This document shows positions 9,816 to 20,194 of a DNA stretch of 64,000 nt, piece after piece. The DNA comes from Lepisosteus oculatus (taxonomy: Eukaryota; Chordata; Actinopteri; Semionotiformes; Lepisosteidae). The DNA is taken from NCBI RefSeq assembly GCF_040954835.1, contig NC_090709.1, positions 45,764,490 through 45,828,489 on the forward strand, written 5' to 3'. Each line of letters opens with the position of its first letter. Position 1 is the first letter of the stretch. The position numbers and the translations under genes are program-made. The notes beneath the pieces are model-generated. The model made no database searches and was not told the origin of the DNA. It worked only from the letters and a program-made list of their open reading frames with translations.

Positions 9816-12800
9816 ATGGACCGACAGAGATGCCGCACGGCCGTGCGCGGTCGCAGCAGGACCCGAGCCTGGCGAGGCGTCGTAAGTCCACCCCTCCCGC
9901 CCGCCGTCCAGCGTCCAGCGTCCAGCCCTCCTCCGACTGACCTCTCCGCCCCCAGCAGCGCTCGCTGTATTATAATAATAATAATAATAAACTTCACTGA
10001 TAGAGCACCTTTCACACACATAGCAGCGCAAAGCGCTTGACAGACCAGGTCTCACGGTAACACCTCCAGACGAGGAGAGACACTTCCAGTGGTGATCTTG
10101 ACTGAGGACATGCCTCGGCTCAAGAGACAGGGTCGCGGGTCCATTATGGCCTTCTAAGAGCACAGATTGCCTCTGGACGTCCCAGACTCTTACTGGACAC
10201 ACTGTAGAGACTCACCTGTCCAGACTCTCACTGGACACACTGTACACACTCACCTGTCCACACTCTCACTGGACACACTGTACACACTCACCTGTCCAGA
10301 CTCTCACTGGACAGACTGTAGAGACTCACCTGTCCACACTCTCACTGGACACACTGTAGAGACTGCCCAAGGCCTCTAGTCTCGACACGACTGGGCTGGG
10401 CTATGTGGTCAGAGCTGTCTTGGAGATGAGCAGTTTGGCGTCTTCACAGGTCACACCGGTCAGGCCGAACCCGGACTGGCAGCGGGAGAGATCCCGGCCC
10501 AAGTCCCGGTGCTTTTCCGTAAGTCTGACCCGGTCGCCTTCCGCGAGACTGGACCGGCCGCCCTGTGGTGGACCCGGTGCCCCACATCTACCCTACAGCT
10601 CCCCACACTGACCCCTAAACTCCTGATACCCTACAGCTCCCCACACTGACCCCTAAACTCCCGATACCCTACAGCTCCCCCCACTGACCCCTAAACTCCC
10701 GATACCCTACAGCTCCCCCCACTGACCCCTAAACTCCCGATACCCTACAGCTCCCCACACTGAACCCTAAACTCCCGATACCCTACAGCTCCCCACACTG
10801 ACCCCTAAACTCCCGATACCCTACAGCTCTCCACACTGACCCCTAAACTCCCGATACCCTACAGCTCCCCACACTGAACCCTAAACTCCCGATACCCTAC
10901 AGCTCCACACACTGACCCCTAAACTCCCGATACCCTACAACTCCACACACTGACCCCTAAACTCCCGATACCCTACAGCTCCCCACACTGACCCCTAAAC
11001 TCCCGATACCCTACAGCTCCCCCCACTGACCCCTAAACTCCCGATACCCTACAGCTGCTCACACTGACCCCTAAACTCCCGATACCCTACAGCTCCCCAC
11101 ACTGACCCCTAAACTCCCGATACCCTACAGCTCCCCACACTGACCCCTAAACTCCCGATACCCTACAGCTCCACACACTGACCCCTAAACTCCCGATACC
11201 CTACAGCTCCCCACACTGACCCCTAAACTCCCGATACCCTACAGCTCCACACTCTGACCCCTAAACTCCCGATACCCTACAGCTCTCCACACTGACCCCT
11301 AAACTCCCGATACCCTACAGCTCCCCACACTGACCCCTAAACTCCCGATACCCTACAGCTCCCCACACTGACCCCTAAACTCCCGATACCCTACAGCTCC
11401 CCACTCTGACCCCCACAGTCCTGATGGCCGAGAGGTCTCTGCTTGCTGTAGTGATCGAGTGAGCTCTGTGGACCTGATCTCTGTCTTGTGTCCTCGTTTC
11501 CAGCGTCTTCTAGTGGTCCGGCATTTCACACGACCTGAAGGTGAGATCTGGGGAGGAGACAGAGCACCCCCTAACACCCCTGAGCTGGGTTACAGGGTAA
11601 GACAGCTTCTTACTGTTGGACACACCTGTCCACACTCTTACTGGACACACTGGACACACTCGCCTGTCCAGACACTTACTGGATACACTGGACATACTCA
11701 CCTGTCCGGACTCTTACTGGACACACTGTACAGACTCACCTGTCCACACTCACCTGTCCAGACTCTTACTGGACACACTCTCACTGGACACACTGTCCAC
11801 ACTCACCTGCCAACACTCTCACTGGACACACTGTACACACTCACCTGTCCAGACTCTCACTGGACACACTGGACACACTCACCTGTCCAAACTCTCACTG
11901 GACACACTGTACACACTCACCTGTCCACACTCTCACTGGACACACTGTACACACTCACCTGTCCAGACTCTTACTGGACACACTGTACACACTCACCTGT
12001 CCACACTCTCATTGGACACACTGTACACACTCACCTGTCCAGGCGTAGTCTCTGCTCCTCATCCCCCCTGCGTTGTGTCTCCCCCTCTCCCCGCTGGACA
12101 GAATCCTGTGGTGTCTTCCTGTTTCCCCGAGCTCGTCCAGAAGCTGGAGAGGGCGGCCGAGCTGCAGCTGGAGCTCCCGGGGTCGCCCTGCTCGTCCCGC
12201 TCAGGCTCACCCGGCTCGTTCCGCTCGGTGTCCCCCCCCTCCTCGCCCGAGAGCCCCCTCCGCTCCCCGCCCCCGGCCCCCCCCTCCAGCCCCCTCAGGC
12301 CCCTGCCCGCCCCGCCCTGCCGCCCCCCCTTCCTCGCCGCCATGCCCCTCGAGCCCCCCCTGCTGCCCGGGGCGGTGCCCCTGCCCCTGCCCCCACCCGT
12401 CCTGCCCCCCATCGCCCGCCCGGCCCCGCCAGGCCCCGCCTGGGGCTCCCCGGTGCGGAGGGCAAGGAGAGAGGCTGAGATGTCTGACGAGGCAAGTGGG
12501 GCAAAGTCCGTCTGTCCGTCTGACCTTCTGTCCGTCTGTCCGTCCATCTGTCCGTCTATCCTTCAGTCCATCTGTCCCTCTGTCCATCTGTCCTTTTCTC
12601 TGTCCTGTCCTTCTGTCCTTTTCTCTGTCCTTCTGTCTTTCTGTTCTTTTCTGTGTCCATCTGTCCTTCTGTCCATCTGTCTTTCTGTCCTTTTCTCTGT
12701 CTTTTTGTCCATCTGTACTTCTCTCTTTCTGTCTTTCTGTCCTTCTGTCTGAGTCTCTCTTTTTCTCTGTGTCTGTCCCTCTCTCCCTGTCTCTCTCCCT

Positions 12801-14290
12801 GTGTCTTTCCATGTCTCCCTGCTCTCTGTCTATCCTGCGTTGTCCCAGCTGGGTCTCTCTCCCTGTGTCTCTCCGTGTGTCTCCCTGCCTGTCTCTCTGT
12901 CTGTCCTGCGTTGTCCCAGCTGGGTCTCCCTCCCTCCTCTCTCTCCGTGTGTCTCCCTGCTCTCTGTCTGTCCTGCGTTGTCCCAGCTGGGTCTCTCTCC
13001 CTGTGTCTCTCCGTGTGTCTCCCTGTCTGTCTCTCTGTCTGTCCTGCGTTGTCCCAGCTGGGCCTGTCTCCTCTGCTCTCTGACTTCAGCTCTGTTCGCC
13101 GATGTCCCGCCAGCCCGTCTCTCTCTAAGCCTGTCTCTTGACTTGCAGGAGGAAGAGGAGGTGGAGACAGCTCTTCCGGCAGGAGAGAGGAAGGAGGTCA
13201 GTGCTGGTCCCACCCTGCCCCCTGTCCTGTCTGTGGTGGAGTTTTGCCGTCTTGTCTGTCCCTGGGTCTCAGTGTCTCTTTCAGCCCTGTCTGTCAGTGT
13301 CTCTCTCGGCCTGCTGTCTGCCTGTCCCTGCCTCTCTGTCTCTCTCTATTTCAGCCCTGACTGTCAGTGTCTCTCTCCTCCTCCTCTCTGTCCTCAGTGT
13401 GTCTCTCTCCTCCTCCTCTCTGTCCTGTGGTGTCCAGTGGGTCAGTATTAGTGGGCTACACCCAGGCTCACTCACTGCGAGTGTGATCTCAGCAGAGTCT
13501 CTGTGCTCTTGGGACACTTGACTCACCTGTCTCTCTCTTTCTCTCCCTGTGCTGTCCCTCTCCTGCCCCCTCTCTCCCTCCTCGGACTCCAGCTGGAGGA
13601 GGTCCAATCACCACCTCCTGTGAGACAGAAGAAAAAGAAGGTGGGTAATGCTCTGATCCTCTCTTTACTCCTGTCCAGTGTCCAGTCAGTGTGTCTGTAT
13701 GAACCCCTCTCTCTCTCAGTGCAGTGTTCATGTACTGGAGTGTCCAGTCAGTGTGTGTGTATGAACCCCTCTCTCTCTCAGTGCAGTGTTCATGTCCTGG
13801 AGTGTCCAGTCAGTGTGTCTGTATGAACCCCTCTCTCTCTCAGTGCAGTGTTCATGTCCTGGAGTGTCCAGTCAGTGTGTCTGTATGAACCCCTCTCTCT
13901 CTCAGTGCAGTGTTCATGTACTGGAGTGTCCAGTCCGACTCTTAACGTGACTCTCCTGTCTCTGCTTCAGAAGCGCCGATGCGTCTTTTTGATGTCCCTG
14001 AGCTGCGTGTCGGTGGAGACAGAAGATCAAGACGAGCCGATGGAGGTGGCGGAGCCTGTAGCTCAGGAGAGAAAGAGCGAGGGAGAGGAGGAGCAGGCTG
14101 CCGGGAAGGACAAGAAGAGGAAGAGGAGGAGCAGGTGAGCAGACAGGGGGGCGCCGCCCGGTCATGTCTGTGATTCAAGGAGGAGTCTCCTCTTGCTGTT
14201 TGATGTCATGGTGACGTGTGTGTCTATGTCCCTCACACCTGCAATAACAATATTCTTTCCAGGTTCCTTTCCTGGTTCTGTGCCTGCTAA
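9816..14290 (+). CDS. Unrecognised basic, proline-rich protein (8 coding exons)
   Basis: Coding exons: 9816-9881, 10450-10518, 11504-11596, 12102-12491, 13149-13196, 13593-13640, 13971-14134 and 14263-14290. All junctions join in one frame (phase 0 until the last intron, phase 2) and give about 301 residues. The N-terminus is arginine-rich (MDRQRCRTAVRGRSRTRAW). Residues ~77-206 have a short helix (FPELVQKLERAAELQLEL), then Ser- and Pro-rich sequence. An acidic stretch crosses one junction (MSDE-EEEEVE) and a lysine run crosses another (KKKK-KRRC). The tail is acidic and then basic (KDKKRKRRS), ending FLSWFCAC. Nuclear location is inferred from the basic clusters. Donors are GT except intron 5 (GAG|GCAAGT, GC-AG). 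I know no family with this layout, and expression is unproven. Confidence 0.72.
9958..10150. repeat. Dispersed repeat with (ATA)n end, intron 2
   Basis: Starts with a TAATAATAATAA run, then AGAGCACCTTTCACAC and GCAAAGCGCTTGACAG. This resembles reversed fish LINE/SINE tails carrying AAGCGCTT-type boxes. Only one copy is seen here, so the assignment is tentative. Confidence 0.45.
10183..10370 (+). repeat. 38-bp minisatellite, intron 2
   Basis: About five units of 38 bp: CTCACTGGACACACTGTA, then CACACTCACCTGTCCAGA. The same family forms the longer array in intron 4 (11616-12045), so one array probably seeded the other. Confidence 0.9.
10582..11410 (+). repeat. 38-bp minisatellite, intron 3
   Basis: About 22 units of exactly or nearly 38 bp: CTCCCGATACCCTACAG, then CTCCCCACACTGACCCCTAAA. 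Each unit has a branch-point-like CTGAC whose A lies 25 nt before a CTACAG acceptor-like end. The true acceptor is at 11503, about 90 bp past the array. The sequence differs from the equally long 38-bp unit of introns 2 and 4. Confidence 0.93.
11616..12045 (+). repeat. 38-bp minisatellite, intron 4
   Basis: About 11 units of the CTCACTGGACACACTGTACA / CTCACCTGTCCAGA family of intron 2. A few units are partial. The array fills most of the intron between 11597 and 12101. Confidence 0.92.
12500..13070 (+). repeat. Pyrimidine-rich array, intron 5
   Basis: 12500-12800 is a CTGTC/CCTTCTGT low-complexity run. 12834-13070 holds four units of about 67-72 bp with CTGCGTTGTCCCAGCTGGG followed by CTCTCCCTGTGTCTCTC. 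Open frames (Cys/Leu/Ser-rich) are artefacts of the repeat. Confidence 0.88.
13683..13930 (+). repeat. 62-bp minisatellite, intron 7
   Basis: Four exact-length 62-bp units starting at 13683, 13745, 13807 and 13869: CAGTCAGTGTGTCTGTATG, AACCCCTCTCTCTCTCAG, TGCAGTGTTCATGT. Copy A (about 6268-6410) has two. Each unit carries a CTCTCTCTCAG acceptor-like motif close to the true acceptor at 13970. Confidence 0.92.
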
Positions 14291-14292
14291 CA

Positions 14293-14900
14293 TCTGGACT
14301 GGACTGGACTGGACTGGACTGGACTGGAGCTGAGGGACACCAGACGACTGGACTGGAGCCTAGGGACACCAGACTGGACTGGACCGGAGCTGAGAGGCAC
14401 TAGACTGGACTGGAGCTGAGGTACACCAGACTGTGCTGGACCGAAGCTGAGGGACCCCAGTCTGGACTGAAGCTGAGTGACCCCAGACTGTGCTGGACCG
14501 AAGCTGAGGAACCCCAGTCTGTGCTGGACCGAAGCTGAGGGACCCCAGTCTGTGCTGGACTGAAGCTGAGAGACCCCAGACTGTGCTGGTCTGAAGCTGA
14601 GGGACCCCAGACTGGACTGCACTGGAGCTGAGGGACACCAGACTGGACTGGACTGGAGCTGAGGGGCCCCAGACTGGACTAGACTGGAGCTGAGAGGCCC
14701 CAGACTGGACTGGACCAAAGCTGAGGGACCTCAGGCTGTGCTGTACCGAAGCTGAGGGATCCCAGACTGTGCTGGACCGAAGCTGAGGGACCCCAGTCTG
14801 TGCTGGACCGAAGCTGAGGGACCCCAGACTGGACCGAAGCTGAGGGACCCCAGTCTGTGCTGGACCGAAGCTGAGGGACCCCAGACTGTGCTGGACTGAT
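14293..14900 (+). repeat. 31-bp minisatellite in the 3' UTR
   Basis: About 19 units near 31 bp (GCTGAGGGACCCCAG, CTGTGCTGGACCGAA) starting directly after the stop codon at 14288-14290 and ending ~20 bp before the poly(A) signal. If transcribed, most of the 3' UTR is this array. Confidence 0.92.
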
Positions 14901-14918
14901 GACCTTTTGTTAAGCATC

Positions 14919-14924
14919 AATAAA
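14919..14924 (+). terminator. Poly(A) signal AATAAA
   Basis: AATAAA followed by T and A runs. It is the first canonical signal after the stop codon of the 9-exon gene, and it is conserved in the upstream copy at 7224-7229. Confidence 0.65.
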
Positions 14925-14993
14925 TTTTTTTAAAAAAAAATCTGTTTAGCTTTTGGTTTTTTCCCTGCCCCCCCCCCCCAAAGTTGCTGCTGG

Positions 14994-15416
14994 GAGAGGT
15001 GTGAGTGGGGCCAGCAGGGGGCGCTCTCACCCTGCGGTCTGTGTGGGTCCTGATGCCCCAGTATAGTGACGGGGGACACTGGACTGTAAACAGGCGCCGT
15101 CCTTCGGATGAGACGTCAACAGACGTTAATGAGACTCATTAACAATCCCGAGGTGTCTCTGGAGAAGAGTAGGGGTGTTACCCCAGTGTCCTGGCCTGAT
15201 TCCCCCCCTGGTCTTGACCTATCATGGCCTCCTTATCACCCCCCTCTCTGAACTGGCTCCATCCCTCTGCTCTCCTCCCCACTGAGAGCTGCTGTGTGCT
15301 GAGCGGACTGGAGCATCATCCAGGTGGGGGCTGCACACTGGGGGGGCTGGAGGGGATCCCCCTGACCTGGGAAGAGCTCTGAGTGGAGGGTCCAGACTTA
15401 TTAATTATTATTATTA
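14994..15416 (+). repeat. SINE-like dispersed repeat
   Basis: Duplicate of the copy at 7306-7725, carried along with the gene's 3' end. It has the same start (CCAGCAGGGGGCGCTCTCAC) and an (ATT)n end. The ~800 bp that follow hold no supported gene. Confidence 0.75.
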
Positions 15417-16244
15417 TTCGTGCTGCACTGGGCTCCTGTCCTGGCAGTGAGAGGGGGACTCTGTGATCAGGACAGATACTTATGACTGTCTAATAATACA
15501 CGATAGAAATGGAACACAGGGTAGCGCTGTAGTCTCTTTGAAACGTTTTGAACTGTCAGAAGAAGTTTTCACAACCCGGACTCGTGAAGGTACAGGTCTT
15601 CTCCCATCGTCCGGAGCAAGGTGAGAGGCCACCCCCTCGGGGCGCAGTATCCCCGATGCACCCCCCCCCACCACCCAAAACGACACACACTTCTGTGACG
15701 ATTGGGAGACCCCGGTTCGACCAGCCCCTGCGGTGGAGGAAACGACCCGCTGGAGAGAACACGCAGACTCCACACAGAAGGGTCACCTCGGCATTTATTC
15801 CAACAGCAAAACAACACCAGAGAGAAACGGTCTCCGAAAGAGAAGCGTACACCGGGAAAAACACGACAGGGTCATTACAAATGGGAATAGGAGTTCTTTT
15901 TTTCTTTTCCGGACGTCAGCTGTATCGTGTCCTGGTGATTTCTCCCGTTTCGAACGGAGTTTAATGTCGCGTTTCTACTTTATTAGAGAGAGACACTGAA
16001 CTTTGGGGAACGTGACATCCACCCAGTATTACTAGTAGATTGATAAATGTAAATGTTCTTTTTCCCCCTGTATTATATACCTCGCGAAATATAACGATGG
16101 CCAACTCCTTAAGTCGAAATTTAAACCCTTTTCACGCTACAAGACTCCGGACGTTTCCTTTTTTGTCCTCTTTGGCCTCCAAAATAAAAAAAAAACTGGG
16201 ATCCATCGTGGCGTTGCCAAATTAAAACGTCAACCACTTTTCGG

Positions 16245-16532
16245 GCTTTCGAAACTGTTTGTGTGGAGTCTGCATGTTCTCCTTGTGTTCTCCGAGTCCA
16301 AAGACAGGTTTTTGGGCTAATTGGCTTCTGGGAAAACTGGCCCTGGTGTGTGTGTGTCCTGTGATGGACTGCTGTACTGTCCAGGGTGTGTGAGTGAGTC
16401 TGTGTGTGTCATGTGATGGACTGGTGTCCTGTCCAGGGTGTGTGAGTGTGTGTGTCTGTGTGTCCTGTGAGGGACTGGTGTCCTATCCAGGTTGTGTGTG
16501 TGTGTGTCCTGTGAGGGACTGGTGTCCTGTCC

Positions 16533-16567
<35 letters not shown>

Positions 16568-16740
16568 TGTGAGTGACTGGTGTCCTGTCCAGGGTGTGTG
16601 AGTGTGTGTGTGTCCTGTGATGGACTGGTGTCCTGTCCAGGATGTGTGAGTGAGTGTGTGTGTGTCCTGTGATGGACTGGTGTCCTGTCCAGGGTGTGTG
16701 AGTGTGTATGTCTGTGTGTCCTGTGATGGACAGCCTGGAC
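16245..16740. repeat. LINE/SINE tail expanded into a minisatellite
   Basis: The first ~100 bp (GTGTGGAGTCTGCATGTTCTC, then GAGTCCAAAGACAGG and GGCCCTGGTGTGTG) match the common fish L2-type 3' tail. From about 16340 its CTGTGATGGACTGGTGTCCTG / TCCAGGGTGTGTGAGTG segment is repeated seven or so times at 46-65 bp spacing, with GT runs of variable length. A shorter piece of the same motif is at 8000-8070. Confidence 0.7.
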
Positions 16741-16854
16741 ACCCATGAGACACTGTCTTCCTCAGAAGACTCTCACGGAGGGCACACTGTCCCTAACCCG
16801 GGTCTAGAAGAAACTACAGTGATCTATAATTCCTGCGCCTCGGAAGGGGTTAAG

Positions 16855-16975
16855 ACGTCTATGTCCGGCGCCCGCGCCCGCGGACCGGCGGTTCGGCGTC
16901 GCGCTCCGCAGCTCGAGCTTCGGTGCGAGGCAGGGCGGGAGGGAGTCGATGTGGCCTCGGCGCCATCTTTGCTGG
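16855..16975. promoter_or_regulatory. CpG-rich patch, possible promoter or first exon
   Basis: A sharp CpG-dense island in AT-rich surroundings (GGCGCCCGCGCCCGCGGACC and similar). It ends with GCGCCATCTTTGCTG|GTGAGT, which holds a YY1-like GCCATCTT and a consensus donor at 16975. On the + strand it could be a first exon. On the - strand it would place AAGATGGCG at a start. Direction cannot be decided here. Confidence 0.4.
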
Positions 16976-18360
16976 TGAGTCAATTGTGACCGTTGCGGTA
17001 CAATAAACCATCAATAAATCTTTTCCCACCCCGACAAGTATTTCTGTCGCGGCCCACGTCCCTTACAATCGACAACCTATAAAAAAACAGTAGCCCTTCG
17101 CAACATTACACGCCATTTTTTTATTTTAAACGTCCGTTAGATACGGAGGTGGCTCGATACCTGTCTTAACCTCGCCAGCGTCTTCAAACAGGCAAGTTAA
17201 TTTTATTTGGGGTCCCTCAGAATTGTGACAGAAATGTCAGTGAACCACAATAAAAAACGAAACTTTTTTTTTAAAGGCGATGAATGGATTTTAAGAGTAA
17301 CCGTGTAGCGACTGACGTAAGGAAAAAAAAGTTGTCTTTCCCTACGAAGACCTTTTGGTACAGGACTTTCTTTAAATATCAGTTGTGCATAGCGTTTTAC
17401 AAAAAGTTGATGATGATCTTGGAGATAATTGCAAAGGAAAATTGAGATAACTACCAAAACATTACGTGTGAAACGACAGGACAGAACTTTGAACCCACAA
17501 AGAAACAAAGGTATGAAATATTGCCTCGTCATGGGGGGTTGATAATTGTAATAAGTGTTCCTAATTTTCGTAAAGAAATGTATACTATGGGAGTCACACG
17601 TGAGATTTAGTGTATATACGTTTCATATTGTGCATATATACGGGGTTAAAAAGTGGAATGAGTATGATTATAAACTCGGGTGTCCTATAATCAGATCATT
17701 TTTGAACAAGCTTTGATTAGACAGGTGAAAAACAACATCATAATATATTCTCACGTCTGAATATCAGCTTCTCCCCTCTGGCCAACATTTCAGGGCTCCC
17801 AGGTGTAGATCCCAAATTGAAACAAATATTCATTTGTTACCCAATTAAACAGTTAATAGAAGTGAGTGACCAGGGTAAATAAAGGTGGGTCAGTGTAAAC
17901 TGTTTATTCTGGACCAGACTTTGTCATGTGTGATGTGTCATGACTTCTTATATTAAGTTTTATCTTTATATTTAGTTATACATGTGTAATAGATGCGATG
18001 TGTGTCCATAAAAAGGTTTCTCCAGGGGAAAATCAAGTTGGTTTTAAAACCGTGTTTCCTTTGTAGGGTACGTTTGCATTCCAAGTGTGGGGTTTTTGCC
18101 TTTTTATCATATTTTGGATGTGAATCCGTGGTATTTTTGCAGAGACAAGTTGCCTTTCTTATACGCAGAGGGATCTGCTCGTGAGATGTCCGCCCGGTCC
18201 ATTTCTGAGCTCAGTATAAGGTGTAGAAAGCATGACTGTCATCATAACCCGCCTCTCACCCAGGTGTGGAATAATGTTGTGACTATTGCTTCAACAATAA
18301 CATGCTGATTGCATGTTTCTAGATGGGTATAACAGAGATCTCAACTACTGAGGGGCTGAG
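16976..18360. other. AT-rich stretch, no gene seen
   Basis: No domain, RNA gene or clear repeat family recognised. Short open frames only. It may be intron of a + strand transcript from the CpG patch at 16855. Confidence 0.35.
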
Positions 18361-18800
18361 CTATATAATTGCTAACACTTATATAGCGCTTTTCTGGACA
18401 CCCCACTCAATGCGCTGCACAGGGAATGGGGTATCCCTCTACCGCCACCAATGTACAGCCCCCACCTGGATGATGCGACGGCAGCCATAGTGCGCCAGAA
18501 CGCTCCCCACACACCAGCTCTCAGTGGGGTGGAGAGCAGAGAGATGAAGCCAGTTCAGAGAGGGGGGTTATTAGGAGGTCATGATTGGTAAGGGCCAATG
18601 GGAAATTTGGCCAGGACGCCTGGGTTACACCCCTACTCTTTTCGAGAGACGCCCCGGGATTTTTAATGACCACAGAGAGTCAGGACCTCGGTTTTACGTC
18701 TCATCCGAAGGACAGCGCCTGTTTACAGTATAGTGTCCCCCGTCACTATACTGGGGTATCAGACCGCAGGGTGAGCGCCCCCCTGCTGTCCCACTAACAC
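18361..18800 (-). repeat. SINE-like dispersed repeat, near full length
   Basis: The longest copy in the window, on the reverse strand. From its 3' end (TTATATAGCGCTTTTCTGGAC on the + strand) to its head (CGCCCCCCTGCTG) it keeps the landmarks of the copies at 7306 and 14994, with extra internal sequence (for example around 18470-18500). Confidence 0.8.
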
Positions 18801-19189
18801 CTCTTCCACCTCTTAGTAGCCAATGAAAAATGGTAGCTTCCTCAGAGACACCGCAGGAAGACAGGAGTTTGTGATGAAAGTTCGAGAGGGATGGCCACAC
18901 CCTAGTTCGGTCAGACTCGGCTGTCGATATTTTAGCAATCACTCCTGACTCCTCTCCTGAAACACTGTCAATACTGCACGTGATCCCCCTCTCTCCCTCG
19001 CGTCCCTCTCCCACCCCGTCTCCACCTGTGTAGCTGCCCCCCCTGGTCACTCCTCCTCGCTGTGCAGGGGGGGGTCCCAGCCTCCTCGTCCTCTGGCCAG
19101 GAGCCCTCAGCCAAGCGGGTTCAGCCAGATCATCACTCCATGATCCTTTCAGTATGCTAAATTCCTGGTGTTGTTTTTTTTCTCCCCAG

Positions 19190-19263
19190 AAAACTGACTG
19201 TCCGCCCCACCTCTGCGCTAAGTGGACGATGAAGTCAGGTTCCAGTGTGCCTGGTGTTTACAG
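19190..19263 (+). other. Candidate exon of an unidentified + strand gene
   Basis: Flanked by a strong acceptor (T8 run, TCTCCCCAG) and a donor (TTTACAG|GTAATA). One frame is open across all 74 nt and includes MKSGSSVPGVY. A similar start (ATGAAGTCGGGGTCCAG) opens the candidate exon at 20124. The product is not recognised and the two cannot be joined in that same frame, so they may be non-coding or alternative exons. Confidence 0.35.
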
Positions 19264-19769
19264 GTAATACTTCAGACTGGTCGGCCTCACCTCAGGGTGT
19301 CTGGGCGTTTGATATTATACAGTTGCAATGCTGAGGCCTGTGACTGTGATGCTGTAAGGCTACAGGAGTCTCTCTGGAGATCCTGAGTGATTTCCGGCGT
19401 TCGTGCGGAAACACAGCCCCACCCTCCCGCGGTGTCCAGTCCACAGAATTTCCTGGAGACGTGGTCTCGCCGATGGGCGACCCCGCCAGCGAGAGACTAG
19501 CTGAGGCACAATGTTCTGTACGGTTCAGTTAATTAGACGCGCACAGATGTTGAGCTCATCGTCCTTTTAATTGTGCCATCTATGCTAACTGTAGCAGAGA
19601 TCGAACTATCAAGGTGACAGATCAATAATTTTAAATTAGATAGATGCATGATATTGCTAGCGCTGATGCAAGAGGCAAGTCAGAGGAACTGAACACAGAA
19701 TGGATAGGAGTCGCAGTGAGTGAGAGAGGAATGAGCTAAATTATTTTTAATTTAAAAATAATTAAAACA

Positions 19770-19990
19770 CTGAAGAACAGGAGACACAGTGAGAGAGAGG
19801 AGATCACAGGAAATACCTCAGTAACAAACATACTAACACACAGGACAGGAGACACAGTGAGAGAGAGAGAGGAGATCACAGAGAATCCCTCAGTAACAAA
19901 CACACAGGACAGGAGACACAGCGAGAGAGAGGAGATCACAGGAAATACCTCAGTTTTAAGTGCAGACAACCGGACAGGAGACAGAGTGAG
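19770..19990. repeat. ~63-bp tandem repeat, three copies
   Basis: Three units with GACAGGAGACACAGTGAGAG, GAGATCACAGGAAATACCTC and AGTAACAAACA. The rest of 19264-20120 shows no gene. Confidence 0.75.
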
Positions 19991-20123
19991 GAAGAGTAAA
20001 TGAAACACAGTAGGATTGATAGGAGACGGGTTATGAAGAGATGGGACACACAGAGATGGAGAGAAGGGAGGCGACAGTTGAACTCGCTGGCTGAGTTAAT
20101 TGACGCTGCTGTTTCTTTGGCAG

Positions 20124-20194
20124 ATGAAGTCGGGGTCCAGAGTTTCGCTGACATGGCAGAACCGTCCCAGCTCGGTCTCCTCCCATTCCTGCAG
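20124..20194 (+). other. Second candidate exon, + strand
   Basis: 71 nt between TTTCTTTGGCAG and CCTGCAG|GTCAGT. One frame gives DEVGVQSFADMAEPSQLG, another begins MKSGSRVSLTW. No family recognised. It shares its first ~20 bases with the exon at 19190, suggesting an old local duplication. Confidence 0.35.

Larger units (their letters stand above)
13474..16001 (+). repeat. Segmental duplication, copy B
   Basis: Partner of 6047-8000. It starts inside intron 6 of the gene and runs through the 3' UTR, the SINE-like repeat at 14994-15416 and beyond. It differs from copy A mainly by array length and by about 300 bp present only here (15620-15920). Confidence 0.88.

Noticed and set aside
11541-11562. 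A donor GAAG|GTGAGA and intron inside exon 4
   Set aside because: The intron would be about 22 nt. Reading through to AGG|GTAAGA at 11597 keeps phase 0 and joins the next exon in the better frame.
12073-13083. Long Cys/Ser/Pro-rich frame on the + strand
   Set aside because: It crosses exon 5 in the wrong frame and continues into the pyrimidine-rich intron 5 array. The other frame fits the splice model.
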